DNA from: Rhodotorula mucilaginosa
Lineage: Eukaryota > Basidiomycota > Microbotryomycetes > Sporidiobolales > Sporidiobolaceae
Direction: 5' to 3'
DNA: 64,000 nt
Assembly: GCA_034406715.1 (NCBI GenBank)
Contig: CP137867.1
Location: 1-64,000, forward strand
Part shown: positions 1 to 10,248 of the stretch, one piece after another
How positions within the stretch are numbered: the first letter of the stretch is position 1
Layout of the letters: each line of letters begins with the position of its first letter
Translations under genes and position numbers: made by a program
The notes under the pieces: generated by a model
What the model saw: only the letters and a program-made list of their open reading frames with translations
Databases searched by the model: none
Told to the model about the DNA's origin: nothing

Positions 1-15
1 CTAACCTAACCTAAC
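1..15. repeat. Possible telomere remnant, (CTAAC)x3
   Basis: The first 15 bases are three perfect copies of CTAAC (TTAGG on the other strand), followed by CCC. The position at base 1 and the duplicated gene fragment just inside it fit a chromosome end. The five-base period differs from the TTAGGG of many fungi. Three copies are too few to prove a telomere. Confidence 0.45.
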
Positions 16-18
16 CCC

Positions 19-258
19 TTGAGGGTCATTTGTAAGCCCTCTTTTCAGCTCACCCTGAACAAAGCCATTGACTTGCCTGACCCCTGCATTCATGGAGAGC
101 AGAATCCGAAAATGCCCTTCTTCCCGGCCTACTCTGACACCAGCACAACAGCCCCAGGCGCCTGCTCAGTTATGCAACTCGGAGCTGGTCCCGCAATGGG
201 CCAACTCGGCTTGCGTCAGCAACGCATCTACGGAATGTGTTCGCCTCGCAAAGTCTAG
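19..258 (+). pseudogene. 3' end of a paralogue of the gene at 603-1458
   Basis: This open frame ends in a stretch that matches the last exon of the neighbouring gene. The shared pattern is M-x-LG-x2-PA-x2-QLG-x-RQQ-x-IYG, at about 166-240 here and 1361-1433 in the neighbour, and it is also clear in the DNA. No counterpart of the neighbour's first two exons lies before it, because the window begins there. It is probably a truncated copy against the telomere, or the last exon of a gene cut by the contig end. The family is not recognised. Confidence 0.45.
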
Positions 259-504
259 GCATTTCACACATGCGGGATCCACAAAAGCATTTGGTGTCTT
301 TTTCTTTCTGGTGTGAATGCAAACAAGCGAAACCGGATTGAGAATTGGTGTTTATCGAAAGCTCGGATCCGTCGTCCTCTGCGTGATTTGCCATGCTCTT
401 GAAAGCTCTCTGCGTCTACACTGTCGATCGATGCGCGAGAGTGTCTGTGGCTGCGTGCAGACTCGACTATGGTTCTTTTCGATGGCCTGAGCCCATCCGG
501 GATG

Positions 505-512
505 TCCGCGGA
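505..512. promoter_or_regulatory. TCCGCGGA palindrome upstream of the gene at 603
   Basis: A perfect 8-bp palindrome lies about 90 bp before the ATG at 603. It sits in a longer stretch (496-519) that matches the region 5' of bleomycin hydrolase at about 35969. The same core occurs at a similar distance before the SFX family genes. A role as a regulator site is inferred from position and recurrence only. Confidence 0.35.
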
Positions 513-602
513 GGCGCGGAGGCTTTGAGCTTTGAGGGCGGCTACCTGCTGCAGGCGTTTCCGCATCCCTTCCCCCCCTGATCCATCTCCAGCTACCTCG
601 CA

Positions 603-1458
603 ATGGCGCACAGTGACACTTTCTATCGCAAGCCAAACGCTCGCGAGCTCAAGACCGCTCGTCAGCTCGCCGCAGCTGTTCGCACCCACAACTGGACTGC
701 TGCTCAGGTCGACTTGATAAACCGGCCGGAGCCTAGCCAAGTGTGGAGCATGGTTGCCAGGTATCTGGAACACCGAGTCTACAGCCATGGCGAGTCAGCT
801 CGAGACACGGCGACGGAGTGGTTCGCAAAGGTCGAAGCCGAGATCGAGTTTTTGGTCGAGCTGGGCTTTGATCCTCCAGTCAAACACTGGTCGACCAGAA
901 CCTTGCTTTATCTCGAGTCACCTTGCGAAACAAGCGAGTATGACAATCGTGCAACCGTGGCAGCTCGGATGATGGTGCGTTCTTCGGAGCCGTCTTGAAA
1001 CCGTGACCGATTGCCACTGGAACTAGCCCTTGCAAAGCGATGCAGACGAAATACCCGCCCATGATTGTGGGTGCCGCCATTCTACACTTGACTCGGCTTG
1101 TGAGCATCCCGGCTAAGTCTGAACCACGGTGCCGTCTCTGACCGTGTGTCTTTGCCCGCAGTCTTACCCTTTGGGCGGTCCCCGCAAGGCCGACATCAAC
1201 AAGTATTGTGACCACTTCTTTGTGAGCGCGTCAGAGGACGTCATGTTCGATTGTCTTTCTATTTTGGCTGCGAGCTGATCAGACATCTCTGGCGTGCAGG
1301 GGCGGGCGTCGATGAATGAGGAGCGAGCGCGGGAGCGGTGGGATCCTCCTGCCACCCTCATGCACCTCGGGTCCAGACCTGCGATAGACCAACTCGGCTT
1401 TCGTCAGCAGCACATCTATGGAACGCGGTTGCGGCGAAGAGATCTCCAAGCCAGTTAG
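603..1458 (+). CDS. Unrecognised 196-aa subtelomeric protein, three exons
   Basis: Exons are 603-974, 1162-1221 and 1300-1458. Both introns are GT-AG and phase 0, and the spliced frame is open to TAG, giving 196 aa. The ATG follows CGCA. The protein is charged and helical-looking, with no signal peptide or membrane segment. Its C-terminal part contains QLGFRQQHIYG, nearly repeated at 19-258, so at least two copies lie at this chromosome end. I know no family with this pattern. The exon model rests on splice-site quality, frame continuity and similarity of the last exon to the neighbouring fragment. The middle exon, only 20 codons, is the least certain. Confidence 0.55.
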
Positions 1459-2418
1459 CGTCGGCGGGTTTCGCAAAGAATGTAGGTCGAGAGTCGACGA
1501 GAACGCTATTTTGACTCGTAGCATCGGTGTGAGGCATTGTTCCGGCATGTCCATCGAAATCATCAGTCTGTCATGCGTTCATAAGGGGCGCCAAGGACAG
1601 TGGAAGCATTCGTCTCGGAACAACGAGCAACGGCATGGCGAGTGGCGAAAACGTAGTAAGCGCCACAGCAGCGTGAATCAGTGAGGCTCATGTTTTCGCA
1701 CGGGCGAGAGGGGGGCGGAAAGTACACCGGCCAGCGCGAGGTCCCAGACAGCCGCGCTCCGCGGCAAGCTTGCCCTGAGTTTCTCATGAACGGGCGTATA
1801 CCTAAGTTGAATGGTCTCGAGATGCCGATATCCGGCGGCAGCATCAAGGGTGATTCTCGCGCGCGGAGGAGCAAGGGTGGACCGTGACCTTGATTGTCGC
1901 TGCGAGCAAAGGAGGTGTCGAGACGAGAGTTGGTGCCAAGTCGAGAAAAAAGCGGGAAAAGCCGCTTGGCGCGCGTGCGCGTGCATTCGAGACGGAGTGA
2001 ATGCACCGCCGAACTGGTTTAGTATGTCGCTGAGTAGCGAACGGTGTGATGAGGATGGCGGCTGATGAGCGGCGGCTGATGAGCTTCGCCGGAGGTGGAG
2101 GAGCATGAGGGCGGCGTGGGACGCGTGCAGCTGATGCAGGCGGGCACCAGTCAATCTTATGAAGCTATAGCAAGCCCGTAACGCCGACTGGCGGTCTGAA
2201 CGCAGAGTCGCGGTGAATGTGAAGGAGTCAAGCTGTTTGCCTTCACCGCCTCATCGCTCGACCTTGACCTTGACCGCGCACAGAGCATAGCGAGAAAGCT
2301 GCTGCCCACGACGGCTCTCTTTGCTGCGCGCACTCTCCTCGGCCACGCGCTGCTCCGTCCATCCTTTACCGCGCGCCTCCTCCGCTCTTCAGCTCGCCTC
2401 CCCCTCTACCGGCGCACC
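1459..2418. other. Intergenic, no gene seen
   Basis: Open frames on both strands here are short, overlapping and low in complexity. CT-rich stretches after about 2230 probably belong to the promoter and 5' leader of the arginyl-tRNA synthetase. Confidence 0.5.
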
Positions 2419-4583
2419 ATGTCGACCACTCTGCCGCCGTTCCAGCTCCCGAGCGAGCCTGCCATTCCGCAGGAGCACCTCACCTCGACTCCGGCCCTCG
2501 ACCTCTTCAAACTCGCCGCCGCCCAACTCATCGTCGCCGCCGTGCCCGAAGTCCCCCTCGAAAAGGCGTACGAAGGTATCGAGTCGGGCAAGACGGGCAA
2601 GAACGTCTCGGGCGACTTTACCGTCGCCGTCCCTCGATTCAGGCTCAAGGCCAAGCCCGACGCCATCGCAGAGCAGATCGTCGCCAAGGTGGGCGAACCG
2701 TCTTTAACGGGAGAGACTATGGAAAAGCTAATCCAAGAATACCGCAGTTTGAACCGACGCCGTACCTCGCCTCGATCAAGGCCCACGGCGCGTTCGTCTA
2801 CATCAACGTCCAGACCACGGCCCTCTACAAGCTCGTCCTCGCCCAGATCAACCACCAAACCTACCTCACGCCGGACGAGTCGCACTCGGTCCTCGACTCG
2901 TTCTCCAACCTCTCGCTCAAAGACGCCGCCGACGAACCCCCGAAGGGACTCTCGCTCCTCAAAAAGAACGGCTACGGCACCAACAAGTCGGGCGAGGGGA
3001 AAAAAATCATTGTCGAGTTTTCGAGTCCCAACATTGCGAAACCGTTCCATGCCGGTCACCTCCGCTCGACCATCATCGGCGCCTTCCTCGCCAACCTGTA
3101 CGAGGCCAACGGCTACAGCGTCATGCGCATGAACTACCTCGGCGACTGGGGCAAGCAGTTTGGTGGGCTCGACTTTCTACTTCGGAACGAGGAAAACTGG
3201 TGTGACAGCCAACTGACCACCACCCGCAGGCATCTTGGCGGTCGGGTTTGAGAAGTACGGCTCGGAAGAGGAGCTCGAAAAGGACGCCATCACGCACCTG
3301 TACGACGTCTACGTCAAGATCAACCGCGACGGCGAGACGGACGAGTCGATCCACGACCGCGCGCGCGAGTTCTTTGTCAAGATGGAAGCCGGCGACGAGC
3401 AGGCCGTCGGGCTCTGGAAGAAATTCCGCGACCTGTCGATCGTCAAGTACAAAGAGACGTACGCGCGCCTCAACATCTACTTTGACCTGTACTCGGGCGA
3501 GTCGCAAGTCTCGAGCGAGTCGCAGACCAAGGCGCTCGACCAACTCCAAGCGGCCGGCCTCGTCGAAGAGTCGCAGGGGGCGCTCGTGATCGACTTGAAG
3601 AAGTACAAGCTCGAAAAGACGGTCGTGCGGAAAAAGGACGGCACGAGCGTCTACATCACGCGCGACATTGGCGGCGCCGTCGAGCGGTACGAAAAGTACC
3701 ACTTTGACAAGATGGTGTACGTCGTCGCGTCGCAGCAGGACCTCCACCTCGCCCAGTTCTTCAAGGTGCTCGACCTGATGGGCTACCCGTGGGCCAAGAC
3801 GCTCCAGCACGTCAACTTTGGCATGGTCCAGGGCATGTCGACCCGCAAGGGCACCGCCGTCTTCCTCGAGCAGATCCTCGACGAGTCGAAGCGCGTCATG
3901 CACGAGGTGATGCAGAAGAACGAGGCCAAGTACAACGCGATCGAGGACCCGGACTACACGAGCGACAAGCTCGGAATCACCGCCGTCAAGGTCCAGGACA
4001 TGGCCGGCAAGCGGTGCGGTCTTTGCCTTTTCTGCACGCGCTCACACTCGCAGCCAGACTGACGCGAACCCCGCAGGATCAACAACTACGAGTTCAAGTG
4101 GGAGCGGATGACTTCGTTCGAGGGCGACACGGGTGTGTTCCTCTCTTACGCTGGCACCAAGACTCTTCAGGAGCTGACCCCGATGAACGCGCGCCCCCAG
4201 GCCCCTACCTGCAGTACGCGCACGTACGGTTGTCCTCCGTCGAGCGCAAGAACGCGCCCGAGATCGTCCTCCCTTCGCCCTCCGAGCGCGCCAACGCGAT
4301 CGACGTCTCGCTCCTCACCGAACCGAAAGCGCGCGAGATCCTCCTCCTCCTGTCCGAGTACCCGAACGTGGTCCGCGCCGCTTTGAAGTCGCTCGAGCCG
4401 TCGACGATCTGCACGTTCGCGTTCCGGCTGTGTCACGCCATCTCGTCGGCGTGGGAGGTCCTCCTCGTCCGCGGGCAGCCGGAGAACGTCGCGCTCGCGC
4501 GGTTGTGGCTCTACGTGTCGGCCAAGGACGTGCTCGGGTCGGCGATGCGGTTGCTCACCCTCGAGCCGCTCGAGCGGATGTAG
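2419..4583 (+). CDS. Arginyl-tRNA synthetase, cytosolic (class I)
   Basis: Charges tRNA-Arg with arginine for translation. Exons 2419-2688, 2748-3162, 3230-4013, 4077-4132 and 4201-4583 join in frame to 635 aa, normal for eukaryotic ArgRS. The class I HIGH-type signature is present as [16 protein letters not shown], and the KMSKS-type loop as GMSTRKGT, typical of ArgRS. The N-terminal additional domain covers about residues 1-130. The C-terminal helical anticodon-binding domain begins near PYLQYAHVR and ends with [20 protein letters not shown]. The start lies just after GGCGCACC. A longer upstream Arg/Ser-rich frame from 2321 is in another phase and is not used. If one gene makes both cytosolic and mitochondrial forms, an alternative upstream start would be needed; I see no clear one in frame. 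Confidence 0.95.
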
Positions 4584-4819
4584 GGCGGTTCTCGCGTCCC
4601 GACTCTCTCCGACATTTGCGTCCTTCCGGGATTTTGTTTTACCCTTGCATTCGCATTCTTTTTCACAAGATCCACTCACCCCTGTCCTCTACAGGCGCGA
4701 GTTGACCCGAGATTCGTTCATTTTTGGCAACGTCCGGCTTCGGCTATCACTCTGCCAGCTCAGCGAGTCAACCCGGCTTTCTCCTTCCACTCTTCACACC
4801 AGTTTACACCGCTCGCAAG

Positions 4820-5494
4820 ATGGTCCTCCGCAGTCTGACGATGGTTGCTCGCCCGATCCTGCGCGCCTCGGCTTCGACGAGCGCAACGACCGCCGCCGCC
4901 GGCGATTTGGCTCGCCTCGCGCCGCACCAACAAATTCCGTTCTCGGTCGCGCCGTCTCCGAAAGTCGAAGGCCTCGCGCAGGTCCACTTGCCCGACATGG
5001 CCTCGATCGAGCCGGTCTACACTCAGGCGACCTTGATTGTGCGTTCGCTGTGTTCCTGAGGTTGGGCTCGCACTCAGGGTTGGGGGCCGAGATGTGGGGC
5101 GGCACATTCGACGGAGGCTGTCGCCCTCTATACGCGTCCTTGGGGGCTGTTGGGGGTCTTGAACAAGCTCTCATCTGACGACAATGCCGCCGCTTGAACT
5201 CGACTGCAACTCCGGAGGCTGCAAAGGCCGAAACGGGAATAGCCGGTTCGAAAGTCCGCGGAAAAGGGCTACGGCTGGTCTCTGAGCAGCAGGAACGACA
5301 GAGCGCAAGACCAAAAACTGATCCCGACTACCCGCGCGCAGCCCTACATGCCGGACGCGTACGCCTCGCGGTCGCACAACTCGGAGCACGACACTTTCCC
5401 GCTCTTGAAGCCGAGCGAGGCCTACTCGACCGTCGCCAGCGCCTCGACCCACCTCGGCGGAGGGCCTTCCAGTACCGCGTCCGCTGCGGCGTAA
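4820..5494 (+). CDS. Small mitochondrial-type protein, short paralogue of the gene at 30614
   Basis: Exons 4820-5038 and 5342-5494 give 123 aa. The N-terminus, MVLRSLTMVARPILRAS, is rich in Arg, Ser and Ala without acids, as in a mitochondrial presequence. The protein shares V-x-LPDMA-x2-E and, in exon 2, P-x2-PD-x-Y plus H-x4-GGGPS with the 237-aa protein at 30614-31399. The intron lies at the same place and phase in both. This copy stops right after the GGGPS motif and lacks the C-terminal membrane segment of the other, so it may have lost its anchor or its function. The intron (303 bp) is long for this window. The function is not recognised. Confidence 0.6.
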
Positions 5495-7203
5495 TTCCGC
5501 TAGAATCTTAGGTGAGTTCTGACCCTCTTCCGCAGCAAGTTCCAAATCGCCGAATCTAACGCCGACGCTTTTTTGGGAACAGACTCTCTAGACCACACAC
5601 GGTGTCCATACATACTCTCTCTCTCTCTCTCTTGTTTTCGTCGTGTTCTCTGTTGCCTTTCTGCGCCCTTTCGTACAACCGTATGAATCCGTGACAATAC
5701 TAAAGAAGTCGTGCTCTCCACGAAGCGAACTCGTACCGTGTCCGCTTTGCCTGCATAGATCCGCTCCCTGGGAGCGCTGGCAGCGATAAACGAGTCCAAA
5801 CCGTTGAAAGAGTTCTGGACGCAGCTCCACGAGGGATCCAGGAGCTGCACGCCGAAAGACATACAATTCTCGAGCGCGCCCGATCTTGGCTCTTGAGCTT
5901 GCCGAGATCGAGAAAGAGCAGTCTACGTGAGGGACACAGGTGCTGCACCCTCGCAAAGACCGGCTCTTCCGAGTCACGGTCACCGCCGTCAATCTTCAGA
6001 AAGAGAGCTCAGGTGACAAGATGATCAGAAGGGAGGGGACGGTGAACACAATGGCGGTAGCGCCCAGATGCAGTCCCTGAGCCCGAGCATGGGAGGGCCA
6101 GAGCAGCTCAGGCTGTTGTGATCAAGGACAGCAGAGGATAGCCACGGTTGGTTGAAGAGGCGAGTGTTTTCCCACCGTGAAGACTGCGGTAGCGAAGCGG
6201 CCAGGGAACATGTGCACGCTCATCTCTATGCAGCAGTCTTGCATGTAGGCGTATCGGGACCGACGGAGAGCGAGCTTTGGCGGTTCCGATCAAGCCCAGC
6301 TGCTGGAATAGACGAGCGGTTCTGCCACCAGGCCTGGCCGCCGGTGCTTCGGCTTGATGAAACGCTCCGATTGCGTGAGTCCAGCAGTTCGGTGGCCGTG
6401 TTTGAAAGTCGCAAGTGAGCTTAGAGTTGTCTAGAGGCCTGTACGGCCCCTGCAGTCTTTGTGCGCGGCAAGCATTGTTGACGGAGAGAGCTCCGTAGAA
6501 AGCGACGCCACTCGCTCAAAAAGGCCAGCGAGAGCTCTCCGCCGACTCCAAAGCATAGCAGGCGAGACTCGCAGGTCGAGGAGCTGTTCTGCATCGACGC
6601 AAGCCTCCGGTGCATGTGCAGTTCATGTGAGAGAGTGTCAGAGCCAACTCTTGAGAGCAACTCCGAGCGATGAGACAACCGCTCAAGGGGAGGCTCGAGC
6701 TCGCAGCTGCACCGCCTCGTCACGAACGCCCCCCTCTCTAAGCCTGTCACAGCGCTATAGACCTCGTTGACACGATCCACGCGAGCTGAATCGGGCGTTG
6801 AAGCCTCCCCATTCTTGCAGGCTACGCTGCCAGTTCGTCGGACCCCGTATTCTTGGGTCCGAAGCTGGCAAACAATGTCCTGTTTGCGGTCTGGCTGCTG
6901 TCGACCGGAGCTCTCTCACCAAGCTACAGCCGACGCCCAGAGTTACCATTTGCTCTCTCTGCCCTTACTGCGCGCGCTCACCTGACGACGATGCGTCCTA
7001 TTTCACCACTTGCCGGCGCCTTCGACCGCTTCTCGCCTTTTTTTCCTCTCGATCACTTCAAATTACCCGCAGTACGGAGGTCAGGAAACGTCTCATAAAG
7101 GGTACGCAAGTTGCTCACTCTCGCTATGCGCCGTGTGCGCCGCCAAACCGCCCATGCTGACCGCCTGCGCGCTCCGAATCACCCAGTTCGCGTCGTCCGA
7201 GAA
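5495..7203. other. Region without a recognised gene; scattered coding-looking exons
   Basis: Several forward-strand frames have protein-like composition, but I cannot assemble a reliable gene. One frame at 6798-7160 holds a cluster of cysteine pairs (C-x3-C, CPVC, CSLCPYC) that could be a zinc ribbon. Others lie at about 6152-6418 and 6495-6680. No start, complete exon chain or known domain could be fixed. The stretch may hold an intron-rich gene of unknown type or decayed sequence. Confidence 0.3.
5613..5632. repeat. (CT)n microsatellite
   Basis: A run of about ten CT dinucleotides lies downstream of the 4820-5494 gene, in non-coding DNA. Confidence 0.7.
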
Positions 7204-7349
7204 ATGCTGCAGGCCCATTTTTCGATGAGCTATGCGCCCTCCTCGGTTCTGAGCACCACCCTCTAGGGCACCTACTTCTAAGCGCCCGCCGCACTCGACG
7301 GATCGCGCGTTTTCACGTTTCGGCACACGGAAACGTGACCGTCAGGATT

Positions 7350-8361
7350 CTAGACGCGACGCACTTTACAGGAATTGCTTGCTGCTGGACCTCTCGAGCT
7401 TCTACATCGACAACATAAGACTCTGCTCGCCCTTATTTGCCAGTCAAAAGGGCGCTCGGTTTTCGAGACCGCCAGGTTACAAGAATCTCTCCGTGAGGAC
7501 ATTGACCTTGCAGCTCGACGCCCAGCATGCGAGTCTTGATCTCTTAGATCATGACCAAGTGAGTCTGTCTCACACGCTCGACGCGCGCACCAAGGGACAA
7601 CAACTGAGGCGCCCTTCTAGAATGTCCTCGTCGATCAGGAACCCACGACTTCGCACCCAAGGATGCGGCTTGATCCGGGACAAGGGACGGCGCCGCGAGG
7701 TGACATACTATACTGCCTGTACCCCCAGATCGTGCGCTAGACGTCAAGGTGAGTACGCTGTCCGTCTCGCCGCTCGGGACTTGTTTCCACGTCCTATTGC
7801 CGCTCGCGCACGGCTGTTCGCAGCGAGCTGACCGTCTCTGGCTCTTTAGCTCTCGCGTTTCTTCTCTCACGCTTTTTCCGGCAAACAGAACGAGAATAAT
7901 GCCGTGGTCAAATAGAACGAGAACGACACCGTCGTGAGTCTGCGCACTGTTTCATGGCTTCGGTTCTTAGGTCGTCACTTGCCTCCCTCCTTTCGCAGCG
8001 AGCTCGTCTTGCTTCCTTTCCGTATACAGCTTGATCAGCAGGACTCTTGGCGATTCGTTGTACAGGTTCGACGGCAAGGTGGGTACGCTTTCCGTCTCGC
8101 CGCTGGCGCCTTGTTTTCGCTTCCTGTTGCCACGTTTCGCTCTTCGCGGCTGTTCGTAAACTGACCTCCTCTTGCTTTTCTGAGTCCTCAGGGTTTCTTC
8201 TCAACGATGCCGCGGTGAAACTGCACGCCATTCCCTGGCTTTGGCGCTTACGCTGTCGCATGCCTCCCTCGTTCTCGCAGCGAGCTACTCTCTCTTCCTT
8301 TCTGTATGCAGCCTATGAGCATAACTCTTGGCCATCGGTCGTACAGGACAACAGAGTCTAA
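7350..8361 (+). CDS. Candidate multi-exon gene with duplicated exon-intron units
   Basis: Not recognised. Candidate forward exons begin after a TAG acceptor near 7353 (a helical frame containing RTLQELLAAGPLELLHR). They continue after 7621 (NVLVDQEPTTSHPRMRL) and at about 7729-7747, each bounded by GT-AG sites. Two later exons resemble each other: one at about 8032-8080 reads LDQQDSWRFVVQ, and the last at about 8310-8361 reads AYEHNSWPSVVQ and ends in TAA. Their flanking introns are also similar, which points to a tandem duplication. The exact exon chain, the start and even the existence of one continuous protein are uncertain, and two short exon candidates near 7890-7935 repeat each other. 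Confidence 0.3.
7740..8350 (+). repeat. Diverged tandem duplication of about 300 bp
   Basis: Unit one (about 7748-8070) and unit two (about 8075-8350) align by eye. CGTCTCGCCGCT followed by a CTTGTTT...CCTRTTGCC stretch occurs near 7760 and 8094. CCTCCCTC...CGCAGCGAGCT followed by CTTCCTTTC...GTACAGG occurs near 7981 and 8263. The units include both intron-like and exon-like parts. Confidence 0.55.
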
Positions 8362-8539
8362 GCATTCCTATATTTTGCTCGGTTGCTTGCGATTCCGACT
8401 CGGCACCTGTTCGCTGCCCACTTGACCTCGGCTGACTCTCCCCTTTTCTATAACCTCGCACATACAACCGCTCTAGCTCCCTTCGCGTGTCGATCTACGC
8501 ACAAGACGCTTCAATCGACTTGCTCAGACACGATCTCCA

Positions 8540-9080
8540 GTGAGCTCGTCTTCAGATGTTTCGGCTTTGATGCCCGCTCGTCGTGCGACTGCGACCGCAC
8601 GAGGCCACTTCGCTCCTATACACAGCGTCATCGGCACCGTCGAGAATGCTGGGCTCATGGGAACGCCGTCCCCGATCGAGAACAACCACGAGGGCCGCAT
8701 CCGAGCTGCGAGCTCTGATCGACATGCCTGACCGACCTTTTGACCTTTCGTCGCCGCCGTCGCAGGCTTTAAATATTCTGCCGGCTCCTGCAGCGTCGAC
8801 CGCCTCTAACTTGACGCGAGCCTCCATCACCAGACTAGGAAAACCTCGGAGCTCGAAACAAAATGTGGGCTCGCTCTCTCTTCACTGATGCTGCCTTGCA
8901 GGGTGCGCTGGTGAGTTCGACCTTGAGAGTCTCGGCGCATGGACATCTCGCAGGCAGCATGAGCGAGGAGGCGGCGGGGGACTCGCTCAGCTTGACGGTC
9001 AGCCGGAAGCTGACTCTTTTGGCGGGCGTGCTGCAGATTCACCACCACCACGAATCCGACAGCGCGGCCGCAACATTTTG
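8540..9080 (+). other. Coding-looking forward exons, unrecognised
   Basis: Three frames have protein-like composition: about 8570-8725 (MPARRATATARGHFAPIHSV), about 8726-8840 (Pro/Ser-rich, after MPDRPFDLSS) and about 8960-9079 (SLSLTVSRKLTLLAGVLQIH). Plausible GT-AG sites lie between them, but no single chain could be fixed. They may form one gene with flanking candidates, or be remnants. Confidence 0.25.
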
Positions 9081-9220
9081 AACGAACGCCATCGGTTACT
9101 ACTCTAGCTTGCGCTCGAGTGCTGGTGCTCCAAGGCCTTGGGATTTGACTGATCGGAAACGCGCAGGGCTCACGATCCTGCGCTTGGAAAAAGCGATACA
9201 GTCTCGACCGGCTCATCTGC

Positions 9221-9955
9221 TTGGCCTGGAGCCAGAAAGCGCAGGTGCAACGGCGGGAGGACATTGGCGGGAGGAAGCAGGGCTCTTGTGCCCGCATGCG
9301 TCAAGCTCGATCACCGAGATCAACGCGCCCACGCTCTTTCGCTTGCTCGTGCTCCTTCTTCGACTGGGACTCGTCTCGACGGCTGGAACACTCTCGGCCA
9401 GGTCTACACTTGCAGGGTACTCTTGAAGGGGGCTACTACACGCTGTTCTCTCTCGTTCGAGTGCTCTCCCACGCGATGGCCGCATCGGAAGCCGAGTCGA
9501 AACGCTCTCCTCGGCAAGCGACCTCCATACGTCCAATGGCTCGTCACTTGACCCAACAGATGCTCCTATACGCTCGAGACCTTGACCGTACTCAGCCTCG
9601 AATCAGAACGTCCGAACAGGAGCCTTCGCCGCTCCTCACCCTGCCAGACTTGGAAATCCCTGGCCAACAAGCCAAACCTTTCGACGAGCGCACCACCGCC
9701 ATAGTGTTTGCAGATCTCGACACCTCTGCGAGTGCGCCCGGCGAGGAGAAAGGGCGCGCACTAGCGTCTATACACACTAGACACCCTGCTTGGACCAATC
9801 TTCATAATCGCTCCAGGTCGTCCGGCCTCGATAGAGACCGAAAAGGTCGTGTTACGTTCGATATGTTGCAGTTCGCGAGGTTGCTGGCGACGTGGTGCGC
9901 CCGCAAATGTCCGGTTAAACTGCCAATCGTGGTCGATTGGCATGCAAGTATCTGA
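9221..9955 (+). CDS. Hypothetical open frame, 244 aa
   Basis: This uninterrupted frame has a plausible soluble composition in its second half (from about 9530: ARHLTQQMLLYARDLDRTQP). The first half is Arg/Ser-rich, less convincing and possibly not translated. No domain, signal peptide or membrane segment is recognised. It ends just before about 300 bp of featureless DNA and the convergent zinc-finger gene. It could be the last exon of a larger gene begun upstream. Confidence 0.3.
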   Translation: MAWSQKAQVQRREDIGGRKQGSCARMRQARSPRSTRPRSFACSCSFFDWDSSRRLEHSRPGLHLQGTLEGGYYTLFSLVRVLSHAMAASEAESKRSPRQATSIRPMARHLTQQMLLYARDLDRTQPRIRTSEQEPSPLLTLPDLEIPGQQAKPFDERTTAIVFADLDTSASAPGEEKGRALASIHTRHPAWTNLHNRSRSSGLDRDRKGRVTFDMLQFARLLATWCARKCPVKLPIVVDWHASI

Positions 9956-10248
9956 GCAAGAGTACCTAGCCCTTGACCAAAAAGCATCGAGGTCAAGGAT
10001 GGACGCAATGCGCCTTTAATCACCCGTGAACGCGGGTCTCTCTGCTGCTTGCTATCTGGCTCTCGTAATTCCGCGTCGTCACTCGTCGCAGACCTGCCAG
10101 TTCCGAAGAACGTCAGGGTCTCGTTGCTGCAAGCTGTTTGAATCAAATGCCCGTTCACCGTGCCGATTCTTTGTACGAGAAAGACGTCGCTACGAAAGAA
10201 TCACTGCAATTTCGGAGATAGATTACCACCCACCCCGTATAGACGCCC

